A DNA stretch of 64,000 nt from Proteles cristata cristata (GCA_017311185.1 JAESUZ010000420.1:682001-746000); one strand, 5' to 3'; positions 1-11,813 are shown, counted from the first letter of the stretch. Program-made: numbers and translations. Notes: a model not told the origin generated them from the letters alone.

Positions 1-299
1 CGTCAAATATGTGCAGTGTTTTGTACATCAATTATACTTCAAGAAAGCTGTTTTCAGAAAAGAGTTTTTAGTGAGGTGAGGGGGATAAGGTTATTTGTAA
101 GGAGTGAGTGAAAGGGAATGAAATGGGAGTTGAGAGTGAAGATAATTCCCCATAGAACCTTGAAGAAGACAAGAAATACAGAGCAAAAAGGAGAGTTGGG
201 ATTGAGGGTGCCAGGATTAATTGTATTATGTATATGTATATGTACATGATATATATATAATATGATATGATTTTATTTTAATGTAGGTATGTATGTATG
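1..299. other. AT-rich flank of an L1 insertion
   Basis: I see no gene here. From about 225 the sequence is short TA, TGTA and ATGT runs that merge into the tail of the minus-strand L1 that follows. Bases 1-220 match no family I recognise. Confidence 0.5.
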
Positions 300-1945
300 T
301 ATTTTTTAATTTAAATCTGAGTTAGTTAACATATAGTGTAATAATGATTACAGGTATGGAACTTAGTGATTCATCACTTAGATATAACACCCAGTGCTCA
401 TCCCAAAAAGTGCCCTCCTTATGCCCATCACCCATCTAGCCCATTCCCCCACCCAACACCTCGCCAGCAACCCTCAGTTTGTTCTCAGTTTGTTCAAACC
501 CGCAGTTTGTCTCCCTATCTGTTTTTATTTTTCCTTCCCTTACCTATGTTCATCTGTTTTGTTTCTTAAATTCCGCATGTGAGTGAAATCATATGATGTT
601 TATCTTTCTCTGACTGACTTATTTCGCTTAGCATAATACTCTCTAGTTCTATCCACATTGTTGCAAATGCCAAGATTTCATTCTTTTTGATTGCTGAGTA
701 ATATTCCATTGTGTGTGTATACACACATATATTACACACACATACATACCACTTCTTCTTTATCCATTCATCAGTCAATGGACATTTGGGCTCTTTCCAT
801 ACTTTGGCTATTGTTAATAGTGCTGCTATAAACAATGGGGTGCAAGTGTCCCTTTGAATCAGCACTCTTGTGTTGTTTGGAGAAATACCTAGCAGTGCAA
901 TTGCTGGGTTGTAGGGTAGTTCTGTTTTTAATTTTTTGAGGAACCTCCATACTGTTTTCCAGAGTGGCTGCACCAGTTTGCATTCCCACCAGCAGTGCAA
1001 AAGGGTTCCTCTTTATCTGTATCCTCGTCAACATCTGTCATTGCCTGAGTTGTTAATTTTAGCCATCCTGACAGGTGTGAGGTGGTATCTCATTGTGGTT
1101 TTGGTTTGCATTTCCCTGATGATGAGTGATGTTGAGCATTTTTTCATGTGTCTATTAGCCATCTGAATGTCTTCTTTGGAAAATATGTATTCACACCTTT
1201 TGCCCCTTTCTTCACTGGATTATTTGTTTTTTGAGTGTTGAATTTATTAAGTTCTTTATAGATTTTGGATACTAACCTTTTATCTGTTATGCCATTTGCA
1301 CATATCTTCTCTCTTTCTGTCAGTTGCCTTTCAGTTTTTCTGATTGTTTCCTTGGCCGTTCAGCTCAAAAGTCCTCAATGGACTATCAAGTTCCCAATAG
1401 TTCATTTTGGCTGTTGTTCCCCTTGCCTCCAGAGTATTGTCGAGTAAGAAGTTGCTGTGGCCGAGGTCAAAGAGATTGTTGCCTGTTTTCTTCTCTAGGA
1501 TTTTGATGGCTTCCTGTCTTATGTTAAGGTCTTTCATCCATTTTGAGTTTATTTTGTGTATGGTGTCAGAAAGTGGTCCAGGTTCATTGTTCTGCACGTC
1601 AGTGTCTAGTGTTCCCAACACCATTTGCTGAAGGGACTGTCTTTATTCCATTGGATGTTCTTTCCTGCTTTGTTAAAGACTAGTTGGCCATATATTTGTG
1701 GGTCCATTTCTGGGTTCTCTATTTTGTTTTATGGATATACATGTCTGTTTTTGTATCACTACTGTATTGTCTTGATGATTACAGCTTTGTAATACAGCTT
1801 GAAGTCAGAATTGTGATACTTCCAGCTTTGGTTTTCTTTTTCAGGATTACTTTGACTATTTGGGGTCTTTTCTGGTTCCGTACAAATTTAGGATTGTTTA
1901 TTCTAGCTCTGTGAAGAATGCTGGTGTTATTTTGATAGGGATCGC
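300..1945 (-). mobile_element. 5'-truncated LINE-1, ORF2 C-terminus plus 3' UTR
   Basis: The reverse strand reads as the end of an L1 element. An A-rich tail lies near 300 and the 3' UTR covers about 320-560. The C-terminal end of ORF2p follows, readable over 566-1000 with the L1 hallmarks [41 protein letters not shown] and MEYYSAIKKNEIL. More ORF2 homology with broken frames continues to about 1945, where the 5' truncation lies. The full ORF2p would be an endonuclease/reverse transcriptase, but its catalytic domains are absent. Stops and frameshifts show it is dead. A TG/TA microsatellite has grown inside it at 712-745. Confidence 0.93.
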
Positions 1946-2070
1946 ACCAGGATTTATTTTAAATGAGAGGCTTAATACTGATAGGCAGGGGCCAGAGCCA
2001 AGAGGGGAAAGAGAGCAGATGACAGAGCAGCATTCTTGAGAAGACACAGTGTCAAGAATGTGTGAGGACC

Positions 2071-2290
2071 GGGGCGCCTGGGTGGCTTAGTCGGTTAAGT
2101 GTCCGACTTTCGCTTAGGTCATGATCTCGCGGTTGGTGGGTTCGAGCCCTGCGTCGGGCTCTGTGCTGACTGCCAGCTCAGAGCCTGGAGTCTGTTTCAG
2201 TCTGTGACTCCCTCTCTCTCTGACCTTCCCTTGCTCATGCTGTCTCTCTCTCTCTCTCCTAGAAATAAATAAAACATTGGGGAAAAAAAA
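2071..2290 (+). mobile_element. Can-SINE (felid type), young subfamily
   Basis: It has the tRNA-derived head, CT-rich middle and A-rich tail in full. A perfect 17-bp TSD, aagaatgtgtgaggacc, lies at 2054-2070 and 2291-2307. It carries the young-subfamily bases ggcttag, tttcgcttagg, gactgccagctc and ctcctagaaata. Confidence 0.96.
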
Positions 2291-2307
2291 AAGAATGTGT
2301 GAGGACC

Positions 2308-3678
2308 TGTGAGCAGGCAGGGCGAGTAAAGGATGATGTGGACACATGGACTTTGTAGGTGAATTGGCAGGTGGAGGAGAAAGTTCTATCTGATGTTTTG
2401 TTTTGTTTTGTTTCATTTCTCAGTTGTGGCTATTGTGGGTACAAGAGACAGGGATATTCTCAAAGTCCAAGTATAGGCGTTTAGTCTAACAAGGGTCTTA
2501 TAGTTCTCAAATATTAATCTGGAGACAGTCAGTTCAGGGGCAATACAGCTACTTAAGAAAATGATAAAGAATTGAGGCCCTTTCGAGCTACCTGATTCAC
2601 CACACCAGCATGTAGCTTTTGCTTTCTTGGCCACATGATGCTTTACTGTTCCTCAAGCATTGTGCCTGATCTCCAGGCAGGAAGGCCTTCCTGCCTGCAT
2701 GTCAGTGGAGGCTTTTTTTTTTTTTTAATAAAAACATTTTTCCCCTAGAGGCATCAGCAATAGACTACCATTTATATCTCACTGGTCAGACCAAGCCACA
2801 TGACCATCCATCTGCAAGAGGGTTTGGAGAAGCAAGTATATTTAATTGGGCATATTGTCCTCCAGGCAAAACCAGAGTTGTGTTATTCAGGGGGGAAAAA
2901 GGAGAAGGAAGCATGGATAGGGAGAAAGCAAGAATACACAAAGACTCTTAGGAGCCCAAGGAACCAAAGGAGAGCCAGCCTTCCAGAACGTGGTGCTGAG
3001 AGCTAAGATTCTTCCTCTCTAATGGATGGCAGAGAATTGCTGTCTTCTCCCTGTACCTCCACTCCATTTTCTTTTCTCTGCCAATCAGCTTCTTCTTTTC
3101 CACTTTGTTTCTACTTGGTACTCATTTCTGTGTAACCCATGGGTCATACTTGCTACCCAGCTGACCTCCATTCAGCGGCTTCAGTTTTTCAATTTCACAT
3201 TCAGGAGACTGGATACTTTTCTGAGGCAGGCTTACAAATTATTGGCTATTGGAATGATCTGAGTTTGTCTGGACAGTGGATGGACTCATGTGAGTCTTGG
3301 CCATACCCTTGTTCTCAGCAACCAGAAGGGATAATTTCCTTTTGATGGAGCTTGTGAAGGGGAAATCATATAGCATTTCTGGGAAGTAGAAGGTGAGGCC
3401 TTAACCCAAGGGTATACAGAGAAGAAGTGGATGAGAAAGTTCGGGAGACTAAATATCTGAAGCCTAGAAGATATTCAGAGCAGCAGGAGGGGCCCCACTG
3501 AGTTTTCTGGCCAACATTTTGCAAAGACTTCATTCTCCGTGATTATGTGTTGCCTCCTAGCAGAACTCACAGCCTGGTGTAGATACATGGGAGGCAAATG
3601 TTGGATTGACCCAAGGTTGGGATTTTCCCAGATAGGTGAAAAATCCAGACATTAATAAAGAGGATTAAAAAATTTAAA
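2308..3678. other. No gene seen; unassigned sequence
   Basis: A short (TTTTG)n run lies at 2394-2413 and a T-rich tract at 2712-2728. Open frames here are short and lack splice context or recognisable domains. Confidence 0.5.

Positions 3679-3705
<27 letters not shown>
3679..3705. repeat. (AC)n microsatellite
   Basis: An uninterrupted AC dinucleotide run of about 13 units follows an A-rich stretch. It is a likely length-polymorphic marker. Confidence 0.95.
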
Positions 3706-3709
<4 letters not shown>

Positions 3710-4129
3710 CTGATATGATTAACAGCCTGTTACCCAAGAAAACTTTTAGGATTTAAGACTTCAGAGTCTTGGTATTTCTTGTTGGATGACTACACAGTCT
3801 AAGGTGTGGTCATGGAGAAGATGAACAGAGGGAAGCAGGGAAGAGGGTCACGGAGTTGGGAAGGCACAAGATTTGAAAGGCACAGGTAGTGAGGGGTTGT
3901 TCAAATAGATACAAAGTCACTTGGGATGGTGGCAGCATTTGGAATGAAGATGGAAATGGTTTAGTAGGATATGGATTATTTAGTGATGGAAGAGGGTGTC
4001 TAGGAATGTGTGGGCAGCTATGATGTGAAGGTACAGAGAGTCAAATCTGGGCCTCATTTTTTAGTCCCCTCTCATCCTCATTATCCATATGCAACAAATC
4101 ATCAGATCTTCGTCTCATAAAAATGTTCT
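3706..4129. other. No gene seen; unassigned sequence
   Basis: Purine-rich unique-looking sequence. I recognise no repeat family and no exon-like frame. Confidence 0.4.
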
Positions 4130-4350
4130 CCAACTCACCTACTTATGTCTACTTCCGTTGCCATCACCCTAGTCTCAGTCATCATTTTTCTCCCACCTTT
4201 ACCCCTATCCTAAGCAACCAACATCCACTTTTGATGGTCTCCAAGCCTTCTCCACATGGTAGCCAGAGTGATCTTTTTTAAAAATGTATCTTATTACTGC
4301 TAAAGACACTTCAATGGCTTTCCATTGCTCTGAGAATAAAAATCTATGGA
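4130..4350 (+). mobile_element. LINE-2 fragment, 5' part
   Basis: It resembles L2 near the end of ORF2, with phrases such as catggtagccagagtgatctt and caatggctttccattgctct. The same element resumes at 4745, so the intervening LTR-like block was inserted later. Confidence 0.75.
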
Positions 4351-4744
4351 GGAAATTATATTTGTGCTCAAAATACTTGATGTCCCTCCCTAGAAAAGGG
4401 TTCTAATTCCCTGCCTCCCTGATAATAGGCTCAGTCATGTTCCTGGCAGGGGGACTATAGAGTCCTACCCCATGGAACACAAAAGTGGCCATGTGACCTG
4501 CTTGGGCTAATGAAATGTGGAACCAAAGTGATGTATGTTACTTCTAAGCAGAAGCTTAAGAGCCATATATATGGCTCCTCATTTCTCTCTTTTCCCTCTT
4601 TTGTAAGAGTGTGACTGGCCCCAATAAAGGCTGATCCATCAGGCTTGAAGACAATGTGGAGGCAAGACCCACAATGGACATATCACATGAGTTAGAAATA
4701 GATGGCTATTGTAAGCCACTGGTATTACTACAGCAAAACTTAAT
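4351..4744 (+). mobile_element. LTR-like element inserted in L2 (MaLR/ERVL type suspected)
   Basis: About 390 bp interrupts an otherwise continuous L2. It has the AATAAA-type signal, the gtaagccactggtattac-like 3' section and the terminal-acagcaa style common to MaLR-like LTRs. I cannot name the family, and no clear TSD is visible. Confidence 0.5.
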
Positions 4745-5105
4745 ATGGTCTGTAAGGCCTTGAATGATTTAATGATTTGGTCCAAGTTCTCCAGCCTTAT
4801 CTCTCAAACATTTCCTCCCAGCTTAAATGTCATTTCCCCAGAAAAGTCTTTTATAACTCCCTTCCTCCCCCGGCAACACGGGGCTAATTTAGATCGACTA
4901 TTATTCTACCTCATAACATCTTTTTCATTTCCTTCATATCACTCAAATACCGTCTGTAATATTTTTCTTTTGAGCACGATTATCTGCTTACTGCAGGAGA
5001 GTGTAAGTTCAGAGAGGGCAGAAATTATGTATGTGTCGTCCTTCCTCACGTGCCAGGGTCTGGTACACAATAAGCACTCAATTAACATTTTTTGATCAAA
5101 TGAAC
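4745..5105 (+). mobile_element. LINE-2 3' end
   Basis: Continuation of the L2 above. It carries the L2 3' hallmarks: a gtctgtaaggcc start, a cagagagggcagaaattatg-like block and a closing acacaataagcactcaatt. Confidence 0.85.
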
Positions 5106-5384
5106 ATATCTGAGTACAGATCACAGGTGAGCCCAGATGACAGGGAGCGGCTGATATGGCAGAGGAGAGGAGATGGGTGGAAAGCAAGAAGCGGATCCAG
5201 GGCAAACAGAAACAGGTTGTGGGCAGGGGTTGTGGGGTGTGGAGAAATGACTACAGGCAAAAGTTCACAGGGGAGGGGGTCTCTTATAAGATGCCAGTTG
5301 CCATTTCTACAGGTTCAGAGCCAAGAGTAGATTTCTAAACAAGTCTACCACCTTGTCTCTCTTCTCTCCATTCTCTGTTTTGGG

Positions 5385-5560
5385 GTCTCTCCTTCCATCT
5401 ACTTGTTGAACCCTTCTAGATGTCAGGTATTACTGGGGATGCAGCTAGTAGATAAGCTAATGCTTAGTTAGTCTCATGAGCTTACCCAAATGGGGAAGAC
5501 AGACATGAACCAAATAATTACATGAGGGCCAGATGAATCCTTCAAAAGAGAAATTCAGAG
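5385..5560 (+). repeat. Ancient mammalian repeat fragment, family unassigned
   Basis: It has the common pattern of a 'gtcaggtattactggggatgca' stretch followed by a gggaagacagacatgaacca block. Related pieces lie near 12415, 18325 and 30125. Confidence 0.5.
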
Positions 5561-5589
5561 GCCACTGGGAATCCCATAGAGAAGCAAAA

Positions 5590-6165
5590 CCACGTTTTAT
5601 GTTTCTGTTCTCTGCCTCTTCAACTCTTTCCATTTGTAATGTCCTTGCTTGCCCAGATTTTATCCATTGTTCAAGGCCTCCACTCAGGAGGTATTTTATT
5701 TAAAAAGACCATAATCCTGTGGCCAGGGGACTTCTGTTAACCAGCCAGTGGTCATGAGATGCTGCTGTCCTGGGTCATTCTGAATGATGGTACTTCTGTC
5801 CATGTCCTCCTCACCTTTATGTGAAGAGTTATCGGTGTTCTCAGTGGGATGCTGTCAGCATTTACTGGGGCGGAGAGAGCTGAGGGGGTCTGGGTGTCAC
5901 TGGCAGCATGAGCAATGTTTCCTCATTGCCTCATATTCAATCCCATAGGCAGCCCTTCCTCCAAGCCCCCACTGTGTTTTGATGGAACTCTATGCCTTTA
6001 GTCCATTCTACCTTATCTCATGTCTTTGTGTTTTCCTCTTACTTTCCTGAAAGCTCCTGGAGGCAGGAACTATGTCTGATTCATCTCTTTATCCTCCCTA
6101 TGGCTTAGCAAAGGTCCTGTCACAGAGAATTATTTACTCAATAAATGTTTGCAGAATTGAATTGT
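5590..6165 (+). mobile_element. LINE-2 fragments, 3' end clear at 5975-6165
   Basis: The 5975-6165 part has the L2 terminus: a ggaggcaggaactatgtct-like block ending in ctcaataaatgtttgcaga. The earlier 5590-5720 part resembles L2 more weakly. The middle, 5720-5970, is unassigned. Confidence 0.75.
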
Positions 6166-6517
6166 GGGGGATACCATTGCTCCCCAGGGCACTATTAAAT
6201 CAGATCCATTCTTTTTTAACACCATCAAAAGATATTGTCATAGCATTGTCATTGATTCAGAGAATCCATTTCCAGAATTTTATCTATTAAAATTAAAAAA
6301 AATTTTTTTTTTATCACAGGAATAGAGCCACATGGTAACAAGTCATATAATCCAGAAGCACTTATTGGCAAAAAGCGTTCACCTTTCACCACCTGAGGTC
6401 TCTCTAGAGAAATTCTTTTTAACTATTTCTGTTTGTTTCCACTGGACTCTATTGCCTTGGACAATGTGGGGAGAGGCACAGAACCCCTGGGCAGTTGAAA
6501 ATCTGCATATAACTTTT

Positions 6518-6769
6518 TTTAATTTTTAAAAATATTTTATTTATTTATTTAAAACATTTTTAATGTTTTATTTATTTTTGAGAGAGAGATAGAGACAGCG
6601 TGAGCAGGGAAGGGTCAGAGAGAGAGGGAGACATAGAATCCAAAACAGTCTCCAGGCTCTGAGCTATCTGTTAGCACACAGCCCGATGCAGGGCTGGAAC
6701 CCATAAACCATGAGATCATGTCCTGAGTCGAAGTTGGATGCTTAACCGACTGAGCCACCCAGGCGCCCC
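6518..6769 (-). mobile_element. Can-SINE, downstream unit of a tandem pair
   Basis: A complete reversed SINE with its tail at 6518-6570 and head ending in gcgcccc at 6769. The outer TSD, ctgcatataactttt, is at 6503-6517 and 6976-6990 and flanks both units together. Confidence 0.92.
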
Positions 6770-6975
6770 AATGTTTTATTTATTTTTAAGAGAGAGATAG
6801 AGACAGAATGAGTAGGGGAGGGTTAGAGAGGGAGACACAGAATCCGAAGACAGGCTCCAGGCTCTGAGCTAGCTGTCAGCACAGAGCCCGATGTGGGGCT
6901 TGAACCCACAAACCATGAGATCATGACCTGAGCTGAAGTGAGACGCTTAACCGACTGAGCCACCCAGGTGCCACC
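6770..6975 (-). mobile_element. Can-SINE, upstream unit of a tandem pair
   Basis: The second reversed SINE directly abuts the first. Both units begin with nearly the same aatgttttatttattttt, so one probably inserted into the A-rich tail of the other. Confidence 0.92.
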
Positions 6976-7338
6976 CTGCATATAACTTTTGACTCCCCCA
7001 AATATTTAACTACCACTAGCCTACTGTTGACTGGAAGACTTACCCATAACTTAAACAGTCTATTAACATATATTTTGTATCTTGTATGTATTCTACACTG
7101 TACTTTTACAATAAAGGAAGCTAGAGAGAGGAAAATGTTATTAAGAAAATCATAAAGAAGAGAAAAATACACTTACAGTACCCTTCTGTATTTATCGAAA
7201 AACATCCATGGGTCTTGTTTACTGCAAGCAATTTTTATTTCCTTTTTATTCTATAAAATATGAAGATATAGTATGGGTACATGAGCACTTTTCCTTCTGT
7301 CCTCTCCCAATAGTCAGCACATTTGTTTTTAATTCTTT

Positions 7339-7548
7339 TAAAAACATTTTTTTAATGCTTATTTATTTTTGAGACAGAGAGAGACAGAGCATGATCAGGG
7401 GAGGGGCAGAGAGAGAGGAGACACAGAATCTGAAGCAGGCTCCAGGCTCTGAGCTGTCAACACAGAGCCCAACACAGGGCTTGAACTCATAAGATCATGT
7501 CCTGAGCTGAAGTCAGACACTTAACCGACTGAGTCACCCAGGCACCCC
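7339..7548 (-). mobile_element. Can-SINE
   Basis: Reversed SINE with an imperfect 15-bp TSD, tgtttttaattcttt at 7324-7338 and tgtttttagttcttt at 7549-7563. Substitutions in the head and TSD suggest an older copy. Confidence 0.93.
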
Positions 7549-7569
7549 TGTTTTTAGTTCTTTAAAAAT

Positions 7570-8269
7570 TACATCGATACCTTTATATAATATGGTTTAT
7601 ATGCTATTCCTCTCTTTCCATTTCTTATTTTATCACTGTTATTTTTCTACGTTCTTTATAAGATGAGGACCTTAGTGTTTCCTTTTTCCTTTTGTCTCAG
7701 CTTAGCCTTCTCCCTCCCCTTTTCTGATGACTACCTTTTTATTTTATGTTGCCAAGACAGTTAACAGCTACATTCTGTTCTCCAAACACATTCGAGTTGT
7801 TCTTTGCCATTAGGTTGCCAACGAAGTTGAATATAAACCAATGTCCTTATTATTACAATGGTGTAATTATCCCTTATGCCTGGACCAAGGATCGAGCTAG
7901 GATTACATCTTTGTTTCTATGGGTAAAGTCACAACCCTTAGGTCATTCAAATAAGAATGTCAAAACATCAAGTGTTAAAAGATTTTTATATTCTTACATC
8001 AGTTGTTTAAAATCATGGCCCATTTAATTACTTTCATATTGAGACCATGACTTTCTTCTTATTTTTTTAAGCCTGGAGTTTCTGATTGTCTCCTTGTTGC
8101 CAAAAAAATAATGTGCCTTTATTGTATTTTCAACCTTCCTACCTCTCAATGAAATCATTACTGAGTGTATTTTCAAGACCTCTTGGAAGGAATGGGATGG
8201 GGGAGGGTTGGGGAGCCTAAGGCCACCATGCTGAACCACAAGTTCTTTTCCATGTTTGAAATTTATTTG
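7570..8269. other. No gene seen; AT-rich unassigned sequence
   Basis: Open frames such as the 93-codon one at 7746-8027 have no start context, splice sites or recognisable domain. Confidence 0.4.

Positions 8270-8298
<29 letters not shown>
8270..8298. repeat. A-run followed by (TA)n
   Basis: A short poly-A merging into about nine TA units. Confidence 0.9.
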
Positions 8299-8301
<3 letters not shown>

Positions 8302-8749
8302 CTCTTAAGTGTGATTGTGATCAGGATTTATTCCAGGTTCTGAATAATTTTCATGCTGGGCTAGATAGCTTTTCTGTCTCATATTGGACTTGCTCATATT
8401 TTCAGTTTTGTTATTCTTTGTCCTTTCAATTTCTTATCAATAAAATGGGGATAAGAAATTCAAACTATGTCCCAGGAAAAGTGACTAGGAAGTATAATTC
8501 TTGGCCATTCAATTCTTGGGGGGAAAAATCTATATACAACAGCTATATATATGCAAATTAAACACATGAGCTATATATGAGGTTATTAGGCTTACAAGAA
8601 AATATAGATCGTGTAGGAAAGTGCTCTCTCTGAATAGTACAAGGATATTGTACATGTCATTTTTATTTCTGTGGTAGGAGCCATTAATTCGTGATCCCCT
8701 GTCCTTGGTCTGGAGCACAGGATATCAGCTTTAAGATCAAGACTTCCCA

Positions 8750-8801
8750 TATGGAAACCAACCTGACAATAAACTACTTGTAAAAAATAATAATAATAAT
8801 A
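8750..8801 (+). mobile_element. 52-bp extremely 5'-truncated L1-type insertion
   Basis: A perfect 17-bp TSD, aagatcaagacttccca, lies at 8733-8749 and 8802-8818. It encloses only gacaataaactacttgta with a few leading bases and an A/TAA-rich tail. A nearly identical tail, taataaactatttgtaaa, lies in another TSD-bounded insertion at 46725-46769. This points to one shared retroelement 3' end, probably L1. Confidence 0.8.
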
Positions 8802-8818
8802 AAGATCAAGACTTCCCA

Positions 8819-9407
8819 GTTCCTGAGGGTGGAGGCTAGAGCCTTAGGTAGGCTTAGATGCTGTATGGATCTTTATGCCATATACCGGACCTTTGGAAGG
8901 TGCAAATCCTCTGTCCTACTTCTCAATCTAGTGAAAGGACCTTGTTGGGGTTTTCCAAATGGAGAAGAGAAACTTCCTGACTGTCCAAGGCTTTCTTCAT
9001 CTGAAAAGGAGAAAAAAAAAAAATCTCATTAAATCTATACTCTGAAGCTGACCCAGGCAGTTTTGAGTTACTCAGAAATTAAAACACCTTGGAGGTTACT
9101 GCCCCCTAGCCCTACCCCTTCTAGTCTCAGTGTAAAGGGTCACTTTCTTAGGGTACTCCCTCCTGGCTCTGGAGATGAGATCAAATCCCCTGTAACACAC
9201 CTTTACAGGACCTTTACACCCTTTAAAGGCTTGGGACCCTTTCTCCTGCAAAGAAGGGGCAGATACTCAAGTCAAGCTTGTTTAAGCAGAAAAGCAATTC
9301 CCTGAATCACGTAGTTGAGGAGACTCTGTAGCATTTGTGGATAGAATTATGGTGGATCTAGAGGCTGAGTGTATGTCATGAAGTTTGCCTGCCTGTCATC
9401 TCATCTT
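8819..9407. other. No gene seen; unassigned sequence
   Basis: I recognise no family. Frames at 8829-9032 and 9063-9305 lack supporting splice or domain evidence. Confidence 0.4.
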
Positions 9408-9531
9408 ACCTTTCCTCCTCGGCTGCCTCCTCCCCTCCCCCTCTTCTCCTCCCTCTTCATCTTCCTCCTCTTTTTTGTGTCTCTCTTTTCTTTCTTTCCC
9501 GCCTTCCTCTTTCCTCCTTTCCTTTCTTTAT
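9408..9531. repeat. Pyrimidine-rich low-complexity tract
   Basis: Over 120 bases almost entirely of C and T, with CCT, CTTCCT and TTTC runs. The 109-codon frame across it is a composition artefact rich in F, L, P and S. Confidence 0.9.
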
Positions 9532-9828
9532 TAAAAAAAGAGGCTTTTTTGTTTGTTTGTTCTTTGTTTTGCTTTGTGTTAGCATTTTATACCATTGAAG
9601 TTCTAGCTCTAGTTCACATTAACCTTGTAGCCTACAGTCATAGAGGCAGCAAGTACATCATTCTCCCAGATTCATGTGTCAAACTCCATCTAAATTAGGA
9701 GCGTGGCCATGGAGAGGAATTTGAGATCTATTTTTGAGGTAGACTAGACAGGCTTGGTTGAATGTGGGGAGAGAATGAATGGCAAGAATCAAGGGTCGCT
9801 CCCAGGTTTCTGGCTTGGACAACTATTA

Positions 9829-9896
9829 GCAATGGTTCTCAAACTCCCATCACACTCCAGAATGACCTGGAGGGCTTATTAGAAGACAGATTTCCA
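9829..9896 (+). mobile_element. MER5A (hAT-Charlie MITE), left part
   Basis: It begins caatggttctcaaactc and continues gacctggagggcttatt, as in the MER5A consensus. A SINE splits it. The right part is at 10099-10212. Confidence 0.88.
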
Positions 9897-10098
9897 GGGG
9901 TGCCTGGGTGGCTCAGTCGTTGAGCACCCAGCTCTCAGCTCAGGTTATGATCTCACATGATATGGGTCCGAGCCCCACATCAGACTCTGCTCTGATGATG
10001 CAAAGCCTGCTTGGGATTCTCTCCCTCTGTCTCTGCCCCTGCCCAGTTTGGTCTTTCTGTCTCTCTCTCAAAATAAACACACACACACACACACACAT
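9897..10098 (+). mobile_element. Can-SINE inside MER5A, tail expanded to (AC)n
   Basis: The SINE starts ggggtgcctgggtgg. Its tail has become an ACAC run (10076-10097). An imperfect TSD, acagatttcca and acacattgcca, is visible at both edges. Confidence 0.92.
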
Positions 10099-10212
10099 TG
10101 CCAGACCGCACTGCCAGAGTTTCTGATTCAGTATGTCTGCATGTGGGGCTTGAGAATTTGCATTTTTAATAGATCTCCAGGAGATACTGCTGGTCCAAGG
10201 ACCACATTCCAG
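10099..10212 (+). mobile_element. MER5A, right part
   Basis: It contains ccagagtttctgattcagta, cttgagaatttgcattttta and the closing ctggtccaaggaccacatt, in MER5A order after the SINE. Confidence 0.88.
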
Positions 10213-10244
10213 TCTAACAAGAGAGCTTTAAAAACTCCTCATCA

Positions 10245-10478
10245 AGGGGCGCCTGGGTGGCTCAGTCGGTTGAATGTATGACTTTGGCTCAGGTCATGAT
10301 CTCATGGTTCATGGGTTCAAGCTCCATGTTGGGCTCTGTGCTGACAGCTCAGAGCCTGGAGTCTGCTTCAGCTTCTGTGTCTCCCTCTCTCTCTGACCCT
10401 CCCCTGCTCACGCTGTCTTGCTCTCTCTCTCTCTCTCTCTCAGAAATGAATAAAACATTAAAAAAATTTAAAAAAACC
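10245..10478 (+). mobile_element. Can-SINE
   Basis: Full-length SINE with a ctcctcatca TSD at 10235-10244 and 10479-10488. It uses the older ggctcag and tctgtgtctccc bases. Confidence 0.94.
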
Positions 10479-10529
10479 CTCCTCATCAGGCCAAGTACTA
10501 GTGAATTAAAGGAGAATCCCTAGGAGTAG

Positions 10530-10650
10530 TATCCCCAGGTGTCAGTCTTTGGAACCACTTGGGATTCCTATTCTGGGGTAGGGCTTGGACACTGATATAT
10601 TTTTAAAGCTTCCCAGGAGATTCTTCTGATCACTCGTCACCACCCTCGAG
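10530..10650 (+). mobile_element. MER5-like hAT-Charlie fragment
   Basis: It shows ggaaccacttgggattc, then tttttaaagcttcccaggag and gattcttctgatc. This is the layout of small Charlie-type elements. The exact family is uncertain. Confidence 0.55.
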
Positions 10651-10899
10651 AGTCACAGAACTAGGTGATGTCATGTGCTGAGACCCGTACAGGTGTTGTC
10701 TCTCTCTACCCTGGATTCAGAGGTCACCCACCTCAGAGGACCTTGCTGTCATTGCTCTGGGCATGTGAGGCTGTTGTAACATCTGGACTAACAGGGAGCT
10801 CCCTCCTTTTCCTTTCTTGCAATAAAGTCATAATAATGTACAATTTCTAGAAAGCTAGCTGTTAATTCAGTCCCTGTAAGAATAAAATAGGAAGTGTCA

Positions 10900-10995
10900 T
10901 TATGTAGGAATATCTATGCCCTATTGTATCCTCAGTGCCTAGCCCAGGGCCTGACACATAAAAAGCATTAAATGCCCACTTACTGACTCAATGAA
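10900..10995 (+). mobile_element. LINE-2 3' end
   Basis: It has an L2 closing block: atcctcagtgcctagcccag, then gcctgacacataaaaagcat and a degraded aatgcccacttactgactca. Confidence 0.75.
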
Positions 10996-11813
10996 CTACT
11001 TGATGACAATGAAAAATGGATGCAAAATGGGAATAACACTCAGAAGCTGTGGGGCTTTCAATATGAGTAGTATCCGATGATGTCAGTTGATCTTCACGCT
11101 GGTTGTGAAGTGTGAGGATTTCGGTATGGGTTCAGCTGCAATATACCATGGAAAACTCAACTGATCCAACAGCTTCTGGGCTCTTCCAGGGGAAGCAAAG
11201 TCATGATTGCATAGCCCTTGACGAGTTGTGGGACAGCCTTGACCTGGTGGTTCCCCCAATGTAAGAAGTCAGGTGTCACATGCTCCTATGTGCTCCGTCA
11301 AGGCATTCTGATGATGCAGCCAATGAATTCACAGTCACAATCAGGTTATGCAAGAAACGTCACTTCTATCTTCTTAAATTTTACCCTGAACCACGAACCT
11401 TCCTAGCCAAAGGGAAACTCTATTGGCTTTCCTGGAAGTCACTCTACTCTTCTGACTCAGCCTCCTGGAGGTGTGTGTGGGGTTTTGAGTGGAGTTAAAT
11501 ATTTGAGGAAGTCCCTTTTAGTTTTGGCTTCTCCTCTTTACCTGTAAAAAGCCAATAGGGTACCTTGAATTGGGAAGCTCAACTTCTATCCCTTGCCCAG
11601 GCATGGACATTTTCACTGGGGCTGGAAATCTGGGTGCGACCAAGGTCCAGCCTTCCTCACTGCACCACACAGTCCTTTCCCTGAAAGTCCTGCCCAGTCT
11701 TCTGGGCTTTGTTGGGCCGTGGTTAATAATCCTGCCACCAAGGGTCCCATCCCTTTCTTTCTGTGATGCACTCTCTCTCCTCTGTGTTTCCTCTTCCCAC
11801 TCCTCTCCTTCAG

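Noticed and set aside
566..1000. 144-codon minus-strand open frame
   Set aside because: It is the C-terminal remnant of L1 ORF2p inside a truncated element, not a separate gene.
2071..2150. tRNA gene in SINE heads
   Set aside because: A/B-box-like blocks are present, but the sequence cannot fold as a functional tRNA and is joined to the SINE body.
9369..9698. 109-codon F/L/P/S-rich frame resembling a membrane protein
   Set aside because: It is a translation of a pyrimidine-rich low-complexity tract.
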